Shown: positions 1 to 7,720, counted from the first letter of the stretch. The stretch: DNA of 30,674 nucleotides from Moraxellaceae bacterium (GCA_003543245.1 DPJB01000042.1:112226-142899); one strand, 5' to 3'. Translations and numbers: made by a program. The notes: a model not told the origin generated them from the sequence alone.

Positions 1-368
1 CCCACCATGCGCGACAACTCGGCATAGGTCACACGACGCACAGTGCCGTTATCGGATTCGAAGATGAGTGCAATCTTGTGTGCCAGCAACGGCAGGTGCC
101 GATCAATGCAGTTGTACGAAACATTCAGCTGGCCATCATGGAACCAGCGGTAAAACGGTGCATTACTTTCATCAAGCGTTTGCGTGAAGGGACGATACCA
201 GCTGATCTGCTCGCGTGCCTGCCGCGCCCAGAACCCTTCATAATCCGACTCTGCCTCTGCACACAGGGCACGATAGGCGTCCATCCCGGACACAACAGCC
301 CGCTCACGAAACGTATCACTGGGCGGAAACACGCGGGTTTCGACAAGAATGGAATCAATGGAACTCAT
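1..368 (-). CDS. acs: Acetyl-CoA synthetase, N-terminal part (cut by window edge)
   Basis: AMP-forming acetate:CoA ligase, which activates acetate to acetyl-CoA in the cytoplasm. About 122 codons are visible, covering the family's N-terminal cap (ACAS_N) domain. Recognisable stretches include YEGFWARQAREQISWYRPF, a WFHDGQLNVSYNCIDRHL block typical of Acs, and the start of the adenylation domain (TYAELSRMV). The ATG at 368 follows a strong GGAGGA ribosome site. The catalytic core lies outside the window. The gene sits downstream of yjcH-actP on the same strand but is separated from them by a terminator hairpin, so it probably has its own promoter in 369-514. In E. coli the order is acs-yjcH-actP; here acs comes last. 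Propionyl-CoA synthetase is a less likely alternative. Confidence 0.93.
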   Translation of the reverse strand, partial: MSSIDSILVETRVFPPSDTFRERAVVSGMDAYRALCAEAESDYEGFWARQAREQISWYRPFTQTLDESNAPFYRWFHDGQLNVSYNCIDRHLPLLAHKIALIFESDNGTVRRVTYAELSRMV

Positions 369-399
369 GGCATGTCCTCCTGCCGTATTGTTTTTTCCG

Positions 400-417
400 T
401 GTGACTGGCCTGTCACA
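400..417. promoter_or_regulatory. Palindromic operator candidate upstream of acs
   Basis: TGTGACTGGCCTGTCACA is an 18-bp inverted repeat with a single mismatched pair between its halves, centred about 40 bases upstream of the acs start codon. The outer parts resemble CRP/Vfr half-sites (TGTGA/TCACA), but the spacer is eight bases instead of six, so CRP binding is doubtful. A perfect CACATGTG overlaps its right end (414-421). The closeness to the start codon suits a repressor site or leader element better than an activator site. No promoter could be placed with confidence. Confidence 0.4.
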
Positions 418-514
418 TGTGCGAAGGCAAGAATGCGGCAGACCCGGCCTGATGACAACCACCTTGATATGGCTGCCGTGAACATCTTTGCAACCAGCCA
501 TGACAGCTCCATAA

Positions 515-545
515 AAAAGGTCGCCCGAAGGCGACCTTTTCATGC
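515..545 (-). terminator. Rho-independent terminator after actP
   Basis: On the minus strand an 11-bp stem (AAAAGGTCGCC paired with GGCGACCTTTT) closes a TTCG tetraloop and runs into a T tract. It lies about 15 bases past the actP stop codon and separates actP from acs. Confidence 0.85.
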
Positions 546-557
546 TTTTTGCCAAGC

Positions 558-2450
558 CTAGTGACTGGCCTTGCCTGCGCCGATACCTGTGTTTTGCCGG
601 ACATACAGCTCCTTCCACAAACGCAGGGAACGGTCATCGCCACGCCAGAACAGCGACCCCAGGAACACGGCGAGGAAGCCAAGAGGTATAGAGATGATGC
701 CGGGATTCTTGAGCTTGATCAGCGGTTCGGTGAGTCCCACCATCGAGGTTGTCTTGCCGGCGTTCCTGACCAGATCTTCCTCGGCCTTTTTCACATCCCG
801 CTCCAGCTTGGCAATCGCCTTCTGAACCTTGGCCTGCTCGGCAGGCACAGTGAGACCCGCCAGCTTTACATCAAGCTCCGCACGCTTCGCCGGTGCTGCT
901 GCAATGGCCTTTTCTGCCTCTGCCTTCACCTTGAGCGGATAGGTCATGTTGGGCGATACCATCACCAGCGTAATGGCGGTCAACGTGCCGACCACCATGC
1001 CGGCAATAATCCCGCCGGTATTACACTTGCGCCAGTACAGCGTCAGCACGATGCAGGGCAGATTGGCGCTGGCGGCCACGGCAAAGGCCAGACCGACAAG
1101 GTGCGCCACGTTCTGCCCCTTGGCAGCAATACCGATGGCAATGGCAATGGCACCCACCACCACGGTGGCAATACGTGCGGCCTTCACCTGTTCTTCCGGT
1201 GTCACATGATCTTCACGAATCACACCCACATAGATGTCATGTGCCATGGCGCTGGCGGATGCCAGTACCAGACCGGCAACCACGGCCACAATGGTGGCAA
1301 ACGCAACGGCTGCCACAAACGCCAGGAACAGGTTACCCAGCATCGAATCTGCACCACCACCCAGATACTGGGCCAGCAATGGCGCTGCCATGTTGCCGCC
1401 CTTGTCGACAGCAGCAATGTCAGGAGCACCCACATTGATTGCAGCACCCAGACCCAGGAACAGGGTCAGCACATAGAAACCACCGATGATGCCCATGGCC
1501 CAGATCACGGACTTGCGGGCTTCCTGTGCCGTTGGCACGGTGAAAAAACGCATCAGGATGTGTGGCAGACCGGCAGTACCCAGCACCAGCGCAAACCCGA
1601 GGGATATCTGGTCAAGCGGATCCTTCATGTACAGGCCCGGCTCAAGGAAACGCTGGCCCAGCTCACTTGTAGTCATGGCAGCAGCAGGATCACCAATCAG
1701 CTTGGCGGTTTGTGCCAGCACCTTGGGATCGGAAATCGCTGCCGTCAGGAATGCGGGCAACGAGAAACCATAAGGTGCCCACACCAGCGCCACCAGAACC
1801 AGGGATGCCGTCACCAGCAAAACCGCCTTGATGATCTGTACCCACGTGGTCGCCACCATGCCGCCAAACAACACATAGGCGAGCATCAGGATGCCAACCA
1901 CAATCACCGAGACTTCGTAATCGATACCGATCAGCGTCTTCACCAGTACACCACCTCCCACCATCTGGGCAGTCAGGTAAATGGTCGACACCGTGATCAC
2001 GGACAAGGCGCCGGCCACACGGGTTTTCTTGGGATCGTTACGAAAGGAAAGGATATCTGCCAGCGTGTACTTGCCAATGTTCCGGCATGGCTCTGCAATC
2101 ACCAGCAGCACGGTGATATAGGCCATGAGAAAGCCTACCGAATACATGAACCCGTCATATCCGTAGAGCGAAATCAGGCCGGCAATACCCAGAAACGAAG
2201 CGGCTGACAGGTAGTCACCTGCAATTGCCCATCCGTTCTGCAAGCCGGAAATTCCACCGCCTGCCGTGTAAAAGTCAGAGGCAGAATGCACGCGCTTTGC
2301 CGCCCGAAAGGTGACATACATCGTCATCGCAATAATGGCGCCAAACACCAGAAATGTCAGGAAGCGGTACTGCGGGGCAACAGCTCCCGCATCCTCCGCC
2401 AATGACAGCCCAGGCAGCAGCGCCAGCAATCCGAGAAGAATCCTAGACAT
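558..2450 (-). CDS. actP: Cation/acetate symporter ActP
   Basis: Sodium:solute symporter (SSS) family permease that takes up acetate and other short carboxylates across the inner membrane. The protein is 630 residues. It has a signal-like N-terminus (residues 1-19) followed by many hydrophobic segments. Family landmarks include ASDFYTAGGGISGLQNGWAIAGDYLSAASFLG near residues 57-89 and the GTAGLPHILMRFFTV block near 291-305. The ATG at 2450 is preceded by GGAGGT at good spacing; upstream in-frame codons lack this. It overlaps the end of the DUF485 gene by 8 bases, as yjcH and actP commonly do. Oddity: residues about 504-570 form a Lys/Glu/Ala-rich, helix-prone stretch absent from the roughly 549-residue E. 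coli protein, placed just before the last membrane segment. The C-terminus (VRQNTGIGAG) still matches the family. Confidence 0.94.
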   Translation of the reverse strand: MSRILLGLLALLPGLSLAEDAGAVAPQYRFLTFLVFGAIIAMTMYVTFRAAKRVHSASDFYTAGGGISGLQNGWAIAGDYLSAASFLGIAGLISLYGYDGFMYSVGFLMAYITVLLVIAEPCRNIGKYTLADILSFRNDPKKTRVAGALSVITVSTIYLTAQMVGGGVLVKTLIGIDYEVSVIVVGILMLAYVLFGGMVATTWVQIIKAVLLVTASLVLVALVWAPYGFSLPAFLTAAISDPKVLAQTAKLIGDPAAAMTTSELGQRFLEPGLYMKDPLDQISLGFALVLGTAGLPHILMRFFTVPTAQEARKSVIWAMGIIGGFYVLTLFLGLGAAINVGAPDIAAVDKGGNMAAPLLAQYLGGGADSMLGNLFLAFVAAVAFATIVAVVAGLVLASASAMAHDIYVGVIREDHVTPEEQVKAARIATVVVGAIAIAIGIAAKGQNVAHLVGLAFAVAASANLPCIVLTLYWRKCNTGGIIAGMVVGTLTAITLVMVSPNMTYPLKVKAEAEKAIAAAPAKRAELDVKLAGLTVPAEQAKVQKAIAKLERDVKKAEEDLVRNAGKTTSMVGLTEPLIKLKNPGIISIPLGFLAVFLGSLFWRGDDRSLRLWKELYVRQNTGIGAGKASH

Positions 2451-2766
2451 GACGTGGACCTCCAACCGAGGCAACAATTTCAGCCGCCAGAACATCAAAC
2501 TCACGATTGGCACGACGCGAATAGATAATCGCAACGCCCCAGGCCACCACAAACTCGGACAAGGCAAACAGCAAACCGACATTCATCGGCCCCCATACCT
2601 TCTGGCGAAAAAGCTCGGGGGTAAACACTGCCCCCAGTGGCAGCAGGAAATAATAGGCGAGGGAAAAAGCCATCAGGCTCCAGAGAAAACGGCTTTTGCG
2701 TCGGTGCAGATTCTGAAAACGAGGGTCGGCCTCGATGGCCTCCCAGTCGATGGGTGTCTGACTCAT
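2443..2766 (-). CDS. yjcH: DUF485 inner-membrane protein YjcH
   Basis: Small membrane protein of 107 residues, the usual partner encoded just before actP. Two hydrophobic segments are visible (about residues 28-47 and 61-82). The N-terminus (WEAIEADPRFQNLHRRKSRF) is the conserved DUF485 entry helix. The exact role is not settled; it is inferred to support the acetate permease. The ATG at 2766 follows AGGAG. The 3' end overlaps actP by 8 bases, pointing to translational coupling. The 110 bases upstream, before the glpE terminator, should hold the operon promoter, but I see no clear -35/-10 pair there. Confidence 0.9.
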   Translation of the reverse strand: MSQTPIDWEAIEADPRFQNLHRRKSRFLWSLMAFSLAYYFLLPLGAVFTPELFRQKVWGPMNVGLLFALSEFVVAWGVAIIYSRRANREFDVLAAEIVASVGGPRHV

Positions 2767-2880
2767 GATGCGCTCCTGTCATGCCTTGCTGCCGGCGTAG
2801 TACCGACACAGCTAACATGGCCATCATGCACCAAGGCCCTCCTTCGCAAATCTAGACATTGGTCGTAGCACCCGCACAAC

Positions 2881-2916
2881 AAAAAGGCCCGAACACTGAG
2901 TCGGGCCTTTTAATTT
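2881..2916. terminator. Bidirectional terminator after glpE
   Basis: AAAAGGCCCGA and TCGGGCCTTTT form an 11-bp stem with an 8-base loop. A/T tracts on both sides allow it to work in either direction. It lies 40 bases past the glpE stop and ends the minus-strand transcript of the rhlB-glpE group. Confidence 0.85.
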
Positions 2917-2950
2917 TTCTCAGGAAAAACAGTCACCTGCCAACAGGCAA

Positions 2951-3262
2951 TCAGGTCTCGACCGGATAATTCCAGCGCCAGACCTCAAAGCCGCCATCCA
3001 GACTGTAAACCTCGGCAAAGCCCTTCTCGCTAAGCCAGGCACTGGCACCCTGGCTGGAGTTGCCGTGATAGCAGTAAACCAGCACTGGCGTCGCCTTGTC
3101 GGTATTCTCGACAAAGCCGGCCACCGACTGGTTATCCAGAAAAACCGCACCGGGAATACGGCCGGCCTGATAAGAACCTGCATCCCTGACATCCACCAGC
3201 ACAGGTGAACGATCAGCAATCAGGGCCGCAGCGTCGACCGGTGAAATTCGCTGCCAGCTCAA
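2951..3262 (-). CDS. glpE: Thiosulfate sulfurtransferase GlpE (single-domain rhodanese)
   Basis: Rhodanese that moves a sulfane sulfur from thiosulfate to an acceptor such as cyanide or thioredoxin; cytoplasmic. It has 103 residues, close to the 108 of E. coli GlpE. The active-site loop is CYHGNSSQGA with Cys64 as the sulfur carrier. The flanking LVDVRDAGSYQAGRIPGA and VYSLDGGFEVW blocks also match GlpE closely. The start is a TTG at 3262 whose last bases overlap the rhlB stop (TTGA), preceded by GGGGAG; no better start exists, so translation is probably coupled to rhlB. No glycerol metabolism genes are nearby, so the name reflects sequence only. Confidence 0.9.
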   Translation of the reverse strand: MSWQRISPVDAAALIADRSPVLVDVRDAGSYQAGRIPGAVFLDNQSVAGFVENTDKATPVLVYCYHGNSSQGASAWLSEKGFAEVYSLDGGFEVWRWNYPVET

Positions 3263-4527
3263 GCCCGCTCTCCCCGCATGGACGGAATATCTGCCAGCAG
3301 CTCCTCTTCAGGATACTTGCTCGGCAGCTTGCGACCGATGGCCTCTTCCAGCTTGGGAATCAGGAACGCATCATCTTCACATGCAAAACTGATGCTGGTA
3401 CCGCTGGCGCCCGCACGACCGGTACGCCCAATGCGATGCACATAATCATCCGTCTGTTCCGGCAGCGTGAAATTCACCACGTGACTGACGTTATCAACAT
3501 GGATTCCACGACCCGCAACGTCTGTTGCCACCAGCACCTTGATCTTGCCTTCGCGGAAGTTTTCCAGCGTCTTGACGCGCTTGTCCTGCGGCACTTCGCC
3601 GGACAGCATTGCGCAGGAAATGCGGTGATCCCGCAACATGTCCGTCAGCTTGCGTGTCTGGTCGCGGCGATTGGCAAACACCATCACCCGCTCCATGTTC
3701 TGCTTGGTGATCAGGTTATAGAGAAGCTTGTACTTGTCTTCGGCCGTCGTGATGTACACCAGCTGCTCGACAAGATCCGTGGTGCCCTTTTCCGGCTCGA
3801 TTTCCACCTTCACTGCACTGCACGTCCACTGTTCGGACAGGTTCAGCACATCGCGGGTGAATGTAGCCGAAAACAACAGCGTCTGACGCGACACCTTGGG
3901 CGGCGTCATGCGCACGATACGCTTCACATCCGGAATGAAGCCCATGTCCAGCATGCGATCGGCTTCATCAATGACCAGTGTTTCCACGCGATCCAGATAC
4001 ACATCCTGCTTGCCGGCAAAATCGAGCAACCGGCCCGGTGTAGCCACCAGGATATCGACAAAATCTTCCGTCAGCTGCTTGCGCTGTTTGTCGTAGTCCA
4101 TACCGCCCAGCACGGTCACCACCTTGAGACCGGTGTACTTGGACAATGCCGCTGCATCTTTGGCAATCTGCATCGCCAGCTCGCGGGTCGGTGCCAGGAT
4201 CAGGGCACGAGGCTCACCGGTGTAACGCTCTTCATCCGGCGGGTTTTTCAGAAGATCCGTGAGAATGGTCAGCAAAAATGCAGCCGTCTTGCCAGTGCCC
4301 GTCTGGGCACGACCAATTGCATCATGGCCCGCCATGGTGAACTTGAGGACACGCTGCTGGATCGGCGTGCAGTACTGGAAACCCTGATCGGCAATTGCAT
4401 GAAGTACTGCACGCGGCAAATTGAGATCCGCAAAGCGCATCTTGCCTCCGGCAGCAGGGACTACATAGGTCGCAGGATCCCACCCGGTGGGATCATGATC
4501 AAAGCGTGAATCGGTTTGTGTTGTCAC
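3259..4527 (-). CDS. rhlB: ATP-dependent RNA helicase RhlB (DEAD-box)
   Basis: DEAD-box helicase that unwinds RNA and, in E. coli, works with the RNase E degradosome. It has 422 residues. Visible motifs are the Q motif region (about 50-60, CTPIQ), Walker A AQTGTGKT (74-81), PTREL (113-117), DEAD (187-190), SAT (220-222) and HRIGRTGR in domain 2. The N-terminal GWDPATYVVP...GKMRFADLNLPRAVLHAIADQGF matches the RhlB form I recall from Pseudomonas relatives, which supports the long reading and the GTG start at 4527; its ribosome site is weak. The C-terminus lacks a long basic tail. It lies 53 bases after the nitroreductase stop with no visible terminator, and its stop overlaps the glpE start. Confidence 0.9.
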   Translation of the reverse strand: MTTQTDSRFDHDPTGWDPATYVVPAAGGKMRFADLNLPRAVLHAIADQGFQYCTPIQQRVLKFTMAGHDAIGRAQTGTGKTAAFLLTILTDLLKNPPDEERYTGEPRALILAPTRELAMQIAKDAAALSKYTGLKVVTVLGGMDYDKQRKQLTEDFVDILVATPGRLLDFAGKQDVYLDRVETLVIDEADRMLDMGFIPDVKRIVRMTPPKVSRQTLLFSATFTRDVLNLSEQWTCSAVKVEIEPEKGTTDLVEQLVYITTAEDKYKLLYNLITKQNMERVMVFANRRDQTRKLTDMLRDHRISCAMLSGEVPQDKRVKTLENFREGKIKVLVATDVAGRGIHVDNVSHVVNFTLPEQTDDYVHRIGRTGRAGASGTSISFACEDDAFLIPKLEEAIGRKLPSKYPEEELLADIPSMRGERA

Positions 4528-4580
4528 AACAGTATTTTCTCGAATCAGACTTCAGGGCATCAGGCGCATGCAGAAAAGGA

Positions 4581-5321
4581 TCAATGCGTCTTGATGAATC
4601 GTTCGCGGTCAAACCGGATGCGGGGGTGATAAACCCCGTCAGGCGCCCGCTTTCCACATCCCACCACCATGACGACAAATGCATCCGGTGGCAGCTTGAG
4701 CATCCTGTTGACGCGACGGGCATCAAAACCCTCCATGGGGCAGGTATCAAACCCATGGGCACGCATCGCCAGCATGAAATTCTCTGCACCCAGGGCAACC
4801 GTCTTGGCGGCCCATACCTTCATGTCCGCATGGGTAAATGGGCCTCGTGGCACTGCCCTTTTCAGACCGGTCACCGCAGCCAGAGCCCGCTTGCCAATCC
4901 CCAGAATATTCAACGGTCCCTGATTGTAGTAAATCTTTGCCAGACGCCCGTAGTAGCTCTGCACCACCTTGGGAACGGTTTCTTCCGGCCAGTTGTCCAG
5001 CATCATGTCGCAATGCTCTTTCCAGGTCTCCAGCCGCGCCACAATGATAACCAGCTCCTGTGCCGTGCGCGCTGCATTCTGGTTGAGGCAGGCAACCGCC
5101 AGCTCCTTTTTCAGGGCCGGCGTCTTGATAACGTGGAATTCCCAGGGCTGGAGATTGGACGAGTTAGGGGCCAGCAGGGCCATATCCAGACAATCCTGCA
5201 GTACCGCATCCGGAATCGGCGTATCGTCAAAGCGCCGAACCGAGCGGCGGCTCATCACTACCTTGCGGAACTCTTCAACATCAATGTCCGGTACCGCTTC
5301 GTGATATCGCTGCTTGCTCAT
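4581..5321 (-). CDS. Nitroreductase-family FMN flavoprotein
   Basis: Probable NAD(P)H-dependent FMN oxidoreductase of the nitroreductase superfamily, 246 residues, cytoplasmic. The FMN phosphate-binding stretch RRSVRRF (25-31) and the APNSSNLQPWEFHVI block (51-65) are clear, and the C-terminal GFDTCPMEGFDARRVNRML region is typical of the family. The natural substrate cannot be told; members reduce nitroaromatics, quinones or flavins. The ATG at 5321 overlaps the stop of the membrane cold-shock gene (ATGA), so the two are probably translated together. Confidence 0.88.
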   Translation of the reverse strand: MSKQRYHEAVPDIDVEEFRKVVMSRRSVRRFDDTPIPDAVLQDCLDMALLAPNSSNLQPWEFHVIKTPALKKELAVACLNQNAARTAQELVIIVARLETWKEHCDMMLDNWPEETVPKVVQSYYGRLAKIYYNQGPLNILGIGKRALAAVTGLKRAVPRGPFTHADMKVWAAKTVALGAENFMLAMRAHGFDTCPMEGFDARRVNRMLKLPPDAFVVMVVGCGKRAPDGVYHPRIRFDRERFIKTH

Positions 5322-5932
5322 AGCGGTTGCACATCCTCGGCCTGGAGTCCCTTCTCGCCCTTGATCACCACAAACTCAACGTCCTGGCCTTCACGCAGCG
5401 TACGATGTCCCTCGCCACGAATGGAGCGATAGTGCACGAACACATCATCACCCTGCGCACGCGTAATGAAACCGAATCCCTTGGTCGCATTGAACCACTT
5501 CACCTTGCCTTCCTCGCGCGGCCCCTTCACGCGTGACGGCAATGGCGGCAACGCCATCATCACCATTAGCACGGCCGGCAGGAACACCAGTACAACCATT
5601 GGCAGCCAGAAAGCGGCATCCGAAGGAATAACCGGTGCCATGGCAATTTCAACTCCATTCAGCAGCGCAAAACCCAGCACATAAATGGTGAGGGAAAAAT
5701 GTACCCACTTCCGCTTCTTGAGATTACGTGCACACCAGAAAAACAGCGGAGCCAGTGCAAGATCCGCAAGGCCAAGTGCGCGCGTGAAATAGAAGGAAGT
5801 GTTGGTTACCTCCAGCTGCATTGGCATCTGTTCAAGCCAGAGACCAGGAGCCAGCAACATGACCAGACCGTTAACTGCAAAACCGAGGGCCAGCACAATA
5901 TAAATAAGGCTGAGCAAATGTTTCTTTTTCAT
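5318..5932 (-). CDS. Four-TM membrane protein fused to a C-terminal cold-shock domain
   Basis: The 204-residue protein has about four hydrophobic segments (roughly 6-28, 49-68, 76-95 and 107-128). A short basic/proline linker follows, then a complete cold-shock domain (about 141-203). The nucleic-acid binding motifs RNP1 KGFGFI (151-156) and RNP2 VFVHY (164-168) are intact. This predicts a single-stranded RNA/DNA-binding domain held at the inner membrane. The domain resembles the free Csp at 7315-7527 (about 44 of 63 positions identical by eye). The known membrane cold-shock proteins I can recall place the cold-shock domain first, before DUF1294; here the order is reversed, and I do not recognise the membrane part. 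The ATG at 5932 follows AAGGA. It is the first gene of a likely operon with the nitroreductase, rhlB and glpE. Confidence 0.85.
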   Translation of the reverse strand: MKKKHLLSLIYIVLALGFAVNGLVMLLAPGLWLEQMPMQLEVTNTSFYFTRALGLADLALAPLFFWCARNLKKRKWVHFSLTIYVLGFALLNGVEIAMAPVIPSDAAFWLPMVVLVFLPAVLMVMMALPPLPSRVKGPREEGKVKWFNATKGFGFITRAQGDDVFVHYRSIRGEGHRTLREGQDVEFVVIKGEKGLQAEDVQPL

Positions 5933-6028
5933 TCATTATTCCTTGACCGCCATCGCGGCGAAATCCGGCGCCAGTAAATCGCCGTAACCAGACAAGCCGG
6001 TCCAGAAAACGGAAAAACCCTTGTCCGC

Positions 6029-6057
6029 TTGACCGCAGCGCCAAGCTTACGCATTTT
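6029..6057 (+). promoter_or_regulatory. Weak sigma-70-like promoter for the FemAB-like gene
   Basis: TTGACC, a 17-base spacer and CATTTT sit 30 bases upstream of the FemAB-like start, in the divergent gap with the membrane cold-shock gene. The -35 is good and the -10 poor (3 of 6). Confidence 0.3.
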
Positions 6058-6086
6058 AACCTTTTGTTTCCATTAGTGTTCCCGCC

Positions 6087-7220
6087 ATGCCCACGTCCTC
6101 CTGGCACACCCTGCCAGCCTTGCATGAAGCCTCCCTGCCCCCGAGGCTGGCCAGTGATCACCCCTTCACGCAGACCGCGTTCCTGCAGGGGCTGGAGGCT
6201 TGCGGCTGCGTAGGCCCTGGCACCGGCTGGCAACCCCGGCACCTGCTTCTGGAGCAAGGCGCCCGTCGTGCCCTGCTGCCGGTCTACAGCAAGACCGACT
6301 CCAGTGGCGAATATGTCTTTGATCACGCCTGGGCTGCCGCCTATCAACGCCATGGACTCCGCTACTTCCCGAAACTGGTCACCGCCGTGCCGTTTACACC
6401 CGTCCCCGGCCCCCGGCTGCTACTCCCGGAGGGTGAAAGCGCATCACTCTGGCTGCCAGATGTCTTCACCACCATGCGGGAGCGTGTAATACAAGAACAG
6501 GCTTCAGGCTGGCACGCCCTGTTTGTACCGGAAGACTGGCTTCCCGCCGCGTCTGAGGCGGGGTTCCTCACCCGTACCGGCTGCCGGTTTCACTGGCAAA
6601 ACCCTGGTTACCGCGACTTCAGTGACTTTCTGGACACACTGACCAGCAAGAAGCGCAAGGACATTCGCCGGGAGCGACGCCTGCTGGTGGAGAAAGGCAT
6701 ACGCTGCCGGGTACTGGCCGGCCGGGACATCAGCCCGGCGGATACCGGATTCTTTGTTGATTGCTATACCCGCACTTATCACGAGCACGGCCAGCATCCC
6801 TACCTGAACCTTGCCTTTTTCCAGCACCTGTTTCGCTCCATGCCGGACCAGGTGTTACTGGTCATGGCCGAAGATGATGCCGGACCGATGGCATCCGCCC
6901 TCTTCCTGCACGACCATACCACTCTCTACGGGCGCTACTGGGGATGCCTGCGCCGTGCTGACGGCCTGCACTTCGAGCTCTGCTACTACCTGGGCATGGA
7001 AATCTGCATGCAACGGGGGCTGAGTGATTTCGACCCCGGCACACAGGGCGAACACAAACTGCTGAGAGGATTTGCTCCGCGACTGACACACTCCCTGCAC
7101 TGGCTGAAAGAGCCGGCATTCCATGAAGCCGTTAGCCGGTTTGTAGAAGAGGAGCGAAACCAGGTAGAGCGGTACTGCGAGGATGCCGCCAAGCACCTTC
7201 CTTTCAGGAAAAATGACTGA
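6087..7220 (+). CDS. FemAB-like / GNAT-fold protein (PF04339, COG3146 family)
   Basis: Protein of 377 residues belonging to the family annotated as 'peptidogalycan biosynthesis protein' or GNAT N-acetyltransferase (formerly DUF482). Family landmarks are YVFDHAWA (76-83), VPFTPVPGPR (101-110), the basic SKKRKDIRRERR helix (187-198), YGRYWG (281-286) and DFDPGTQGEHKLLRGF (from 314). The fold suggests acyl transfer from an acyl-CoA or aminoacyl-tRNA, but no substrate is established, so the activity is inference. It has no signal peptide. The start ATG lacks a clear ribosome site. It is a single-gene plus-strand unit between minus-strand genes. Confidence 0.88.
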   Translation: MPTSSWHTLPALHEASLPPRLASDHPFTQTAFLQGLEACGCVGPGTGWQPRHLLLEQGARRALLPVYSKTDSSGEYVFDHAWAAAYQRHGLRYFPKLVTAVPFTPVPGPRLLLPEGESASLWLPDVFTTMRERVIQEQASGWHALFVPEDWLPAASEAGFLTRTGCRFHWQNPGYRDFSDFLDTLTSKKRKDIRRERRLLVEKGIRCRVLAGRDISPADTGFFVDCYTRTYHEHGQHPYLNLAFFQHLFRSMPDQVLLVMAEDDAGPMASALFLHDHTTLYGRYWGCLRRADGLHFELCYYLGMEICMQRGLSDFDPGTQGEHKLLRGFAPRLTHSLHWLKEPAFHEAVSRFVEEERNQVERYCEDAAKHLPFRKND

Positions 7221-7277
7221 GCGGGAAAATAAATAACCAGCCCGACAACGCTTGCCGCGTGCAGGATGCAACCGGAA

Positions 7278-7305
7278 ACAAAAAAGGCCCCGCGAACGGA
7301 GCCTT
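7278..7305 (-). terminator. Terminator after the cold-shock gene
   Basis: On the minus strand a 9-bp stem (AAGGCTCCG with CGGGGCCTT, one G-T pair) closes a TTCG loop and is followed by a T run. It lies just past the csp stop codon. Confidence 0.8.
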
Positions 7306-7314
7306 GATGGCTAT

Positions 7315-7527
7315 TCAGTCGATTGGCAGGACATCTTCTGCCTGGAAGCCTTTCTGGCCTTTCACCACAGTGAACTCGACTTTCTGACCATCCTTCAGCG
7401 AGCGATGACCATCTCCACGAATGGCACGGAAGTGCACAAACACATCTTCGCCACCAGTACGCTGAATAAAACCGAAACCCTTGGTGTCATTGAACCACTT
7501 GACGGTGCCCTGTTCACGATTGGACAT
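7315..7527 (-). CDS. CspA-family cold-shock protein
   Basis: Small RNA chaperone of 70 residues forming one cold-shock domain, which binds single-stranded RNA/DNA and melts RNA structure. RNP1 KGFGFI (16-21) and RNP2 VFVHF (29-33) are intact, with the usual VKWFN start of the fold. The length is normal for CspA. The ATG at 7527 follows GAGG. It is a one-gene transcript with its own terminator and a possible leader of over 100 bases, as in many csp genes. Which Csp paralogue it represents cannot be told. Confidence 0.93.
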   Translation of the reverse strand: MSNREQGTVKWFNDTKGFGFIQRTGGEDVFVHFRAIRGDGHRSLKDGQKVEFTVVKGQKGFQAEDVLPID

Positions 7528-7648
7528 GCTGCAAAACCTCAGACTCTTTAATCGATATCACCGCTGGCGCATCCACCTACTGCGACCGCTTGTCCATGAA
7601 CATCCGGTTCGTGATGGCATTACAACGGAACGTCCCGATTAGACACCG

Positions 7649-7677
7649 AATATATTAACCTTGCAATCATCCGGAAA
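7649..7677 (-). promoter_or_regulatory. Possible csp promoter with long leader
   Basis: On the minus strand TATATT (7654-7649) is preceded at 17 bases by TTTCCG, a weak -35. Transcription from about 7642 would give a leader near 115 bases, in line with the long structured leaders of cspA-type mRNAs. The placement is by eye. Confidence 0.3.
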
Positions 7678-7720
7678 AACTGAAACCCGACAGTAACAGT
7701 CATCCGTAAAACGGCAGCCT

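Noticed and set aside
400..417. CRP site upstream of acs
   Set aside because: The half-sites fit, but the spacer is eight instead of six bases and the position relative to the start codon is wrong for activation; kept only as an unnamed palindrome.
549..2207. Plus-strand open frame of 552 codons
   Set aside because: It lies antisense to actP, whose protein is clearly conserved. The translation is rich in His, Gln and Arg with no family resemblance, typical of a codon-bias shadow.
3205..4509. Plus-strand open frame of 434 codons
   Set aside because: Antisense to rhlB and glpE, with no recognisable domain and unusual His/Arg/Gln composition; the minus-strand proteins explain the region.
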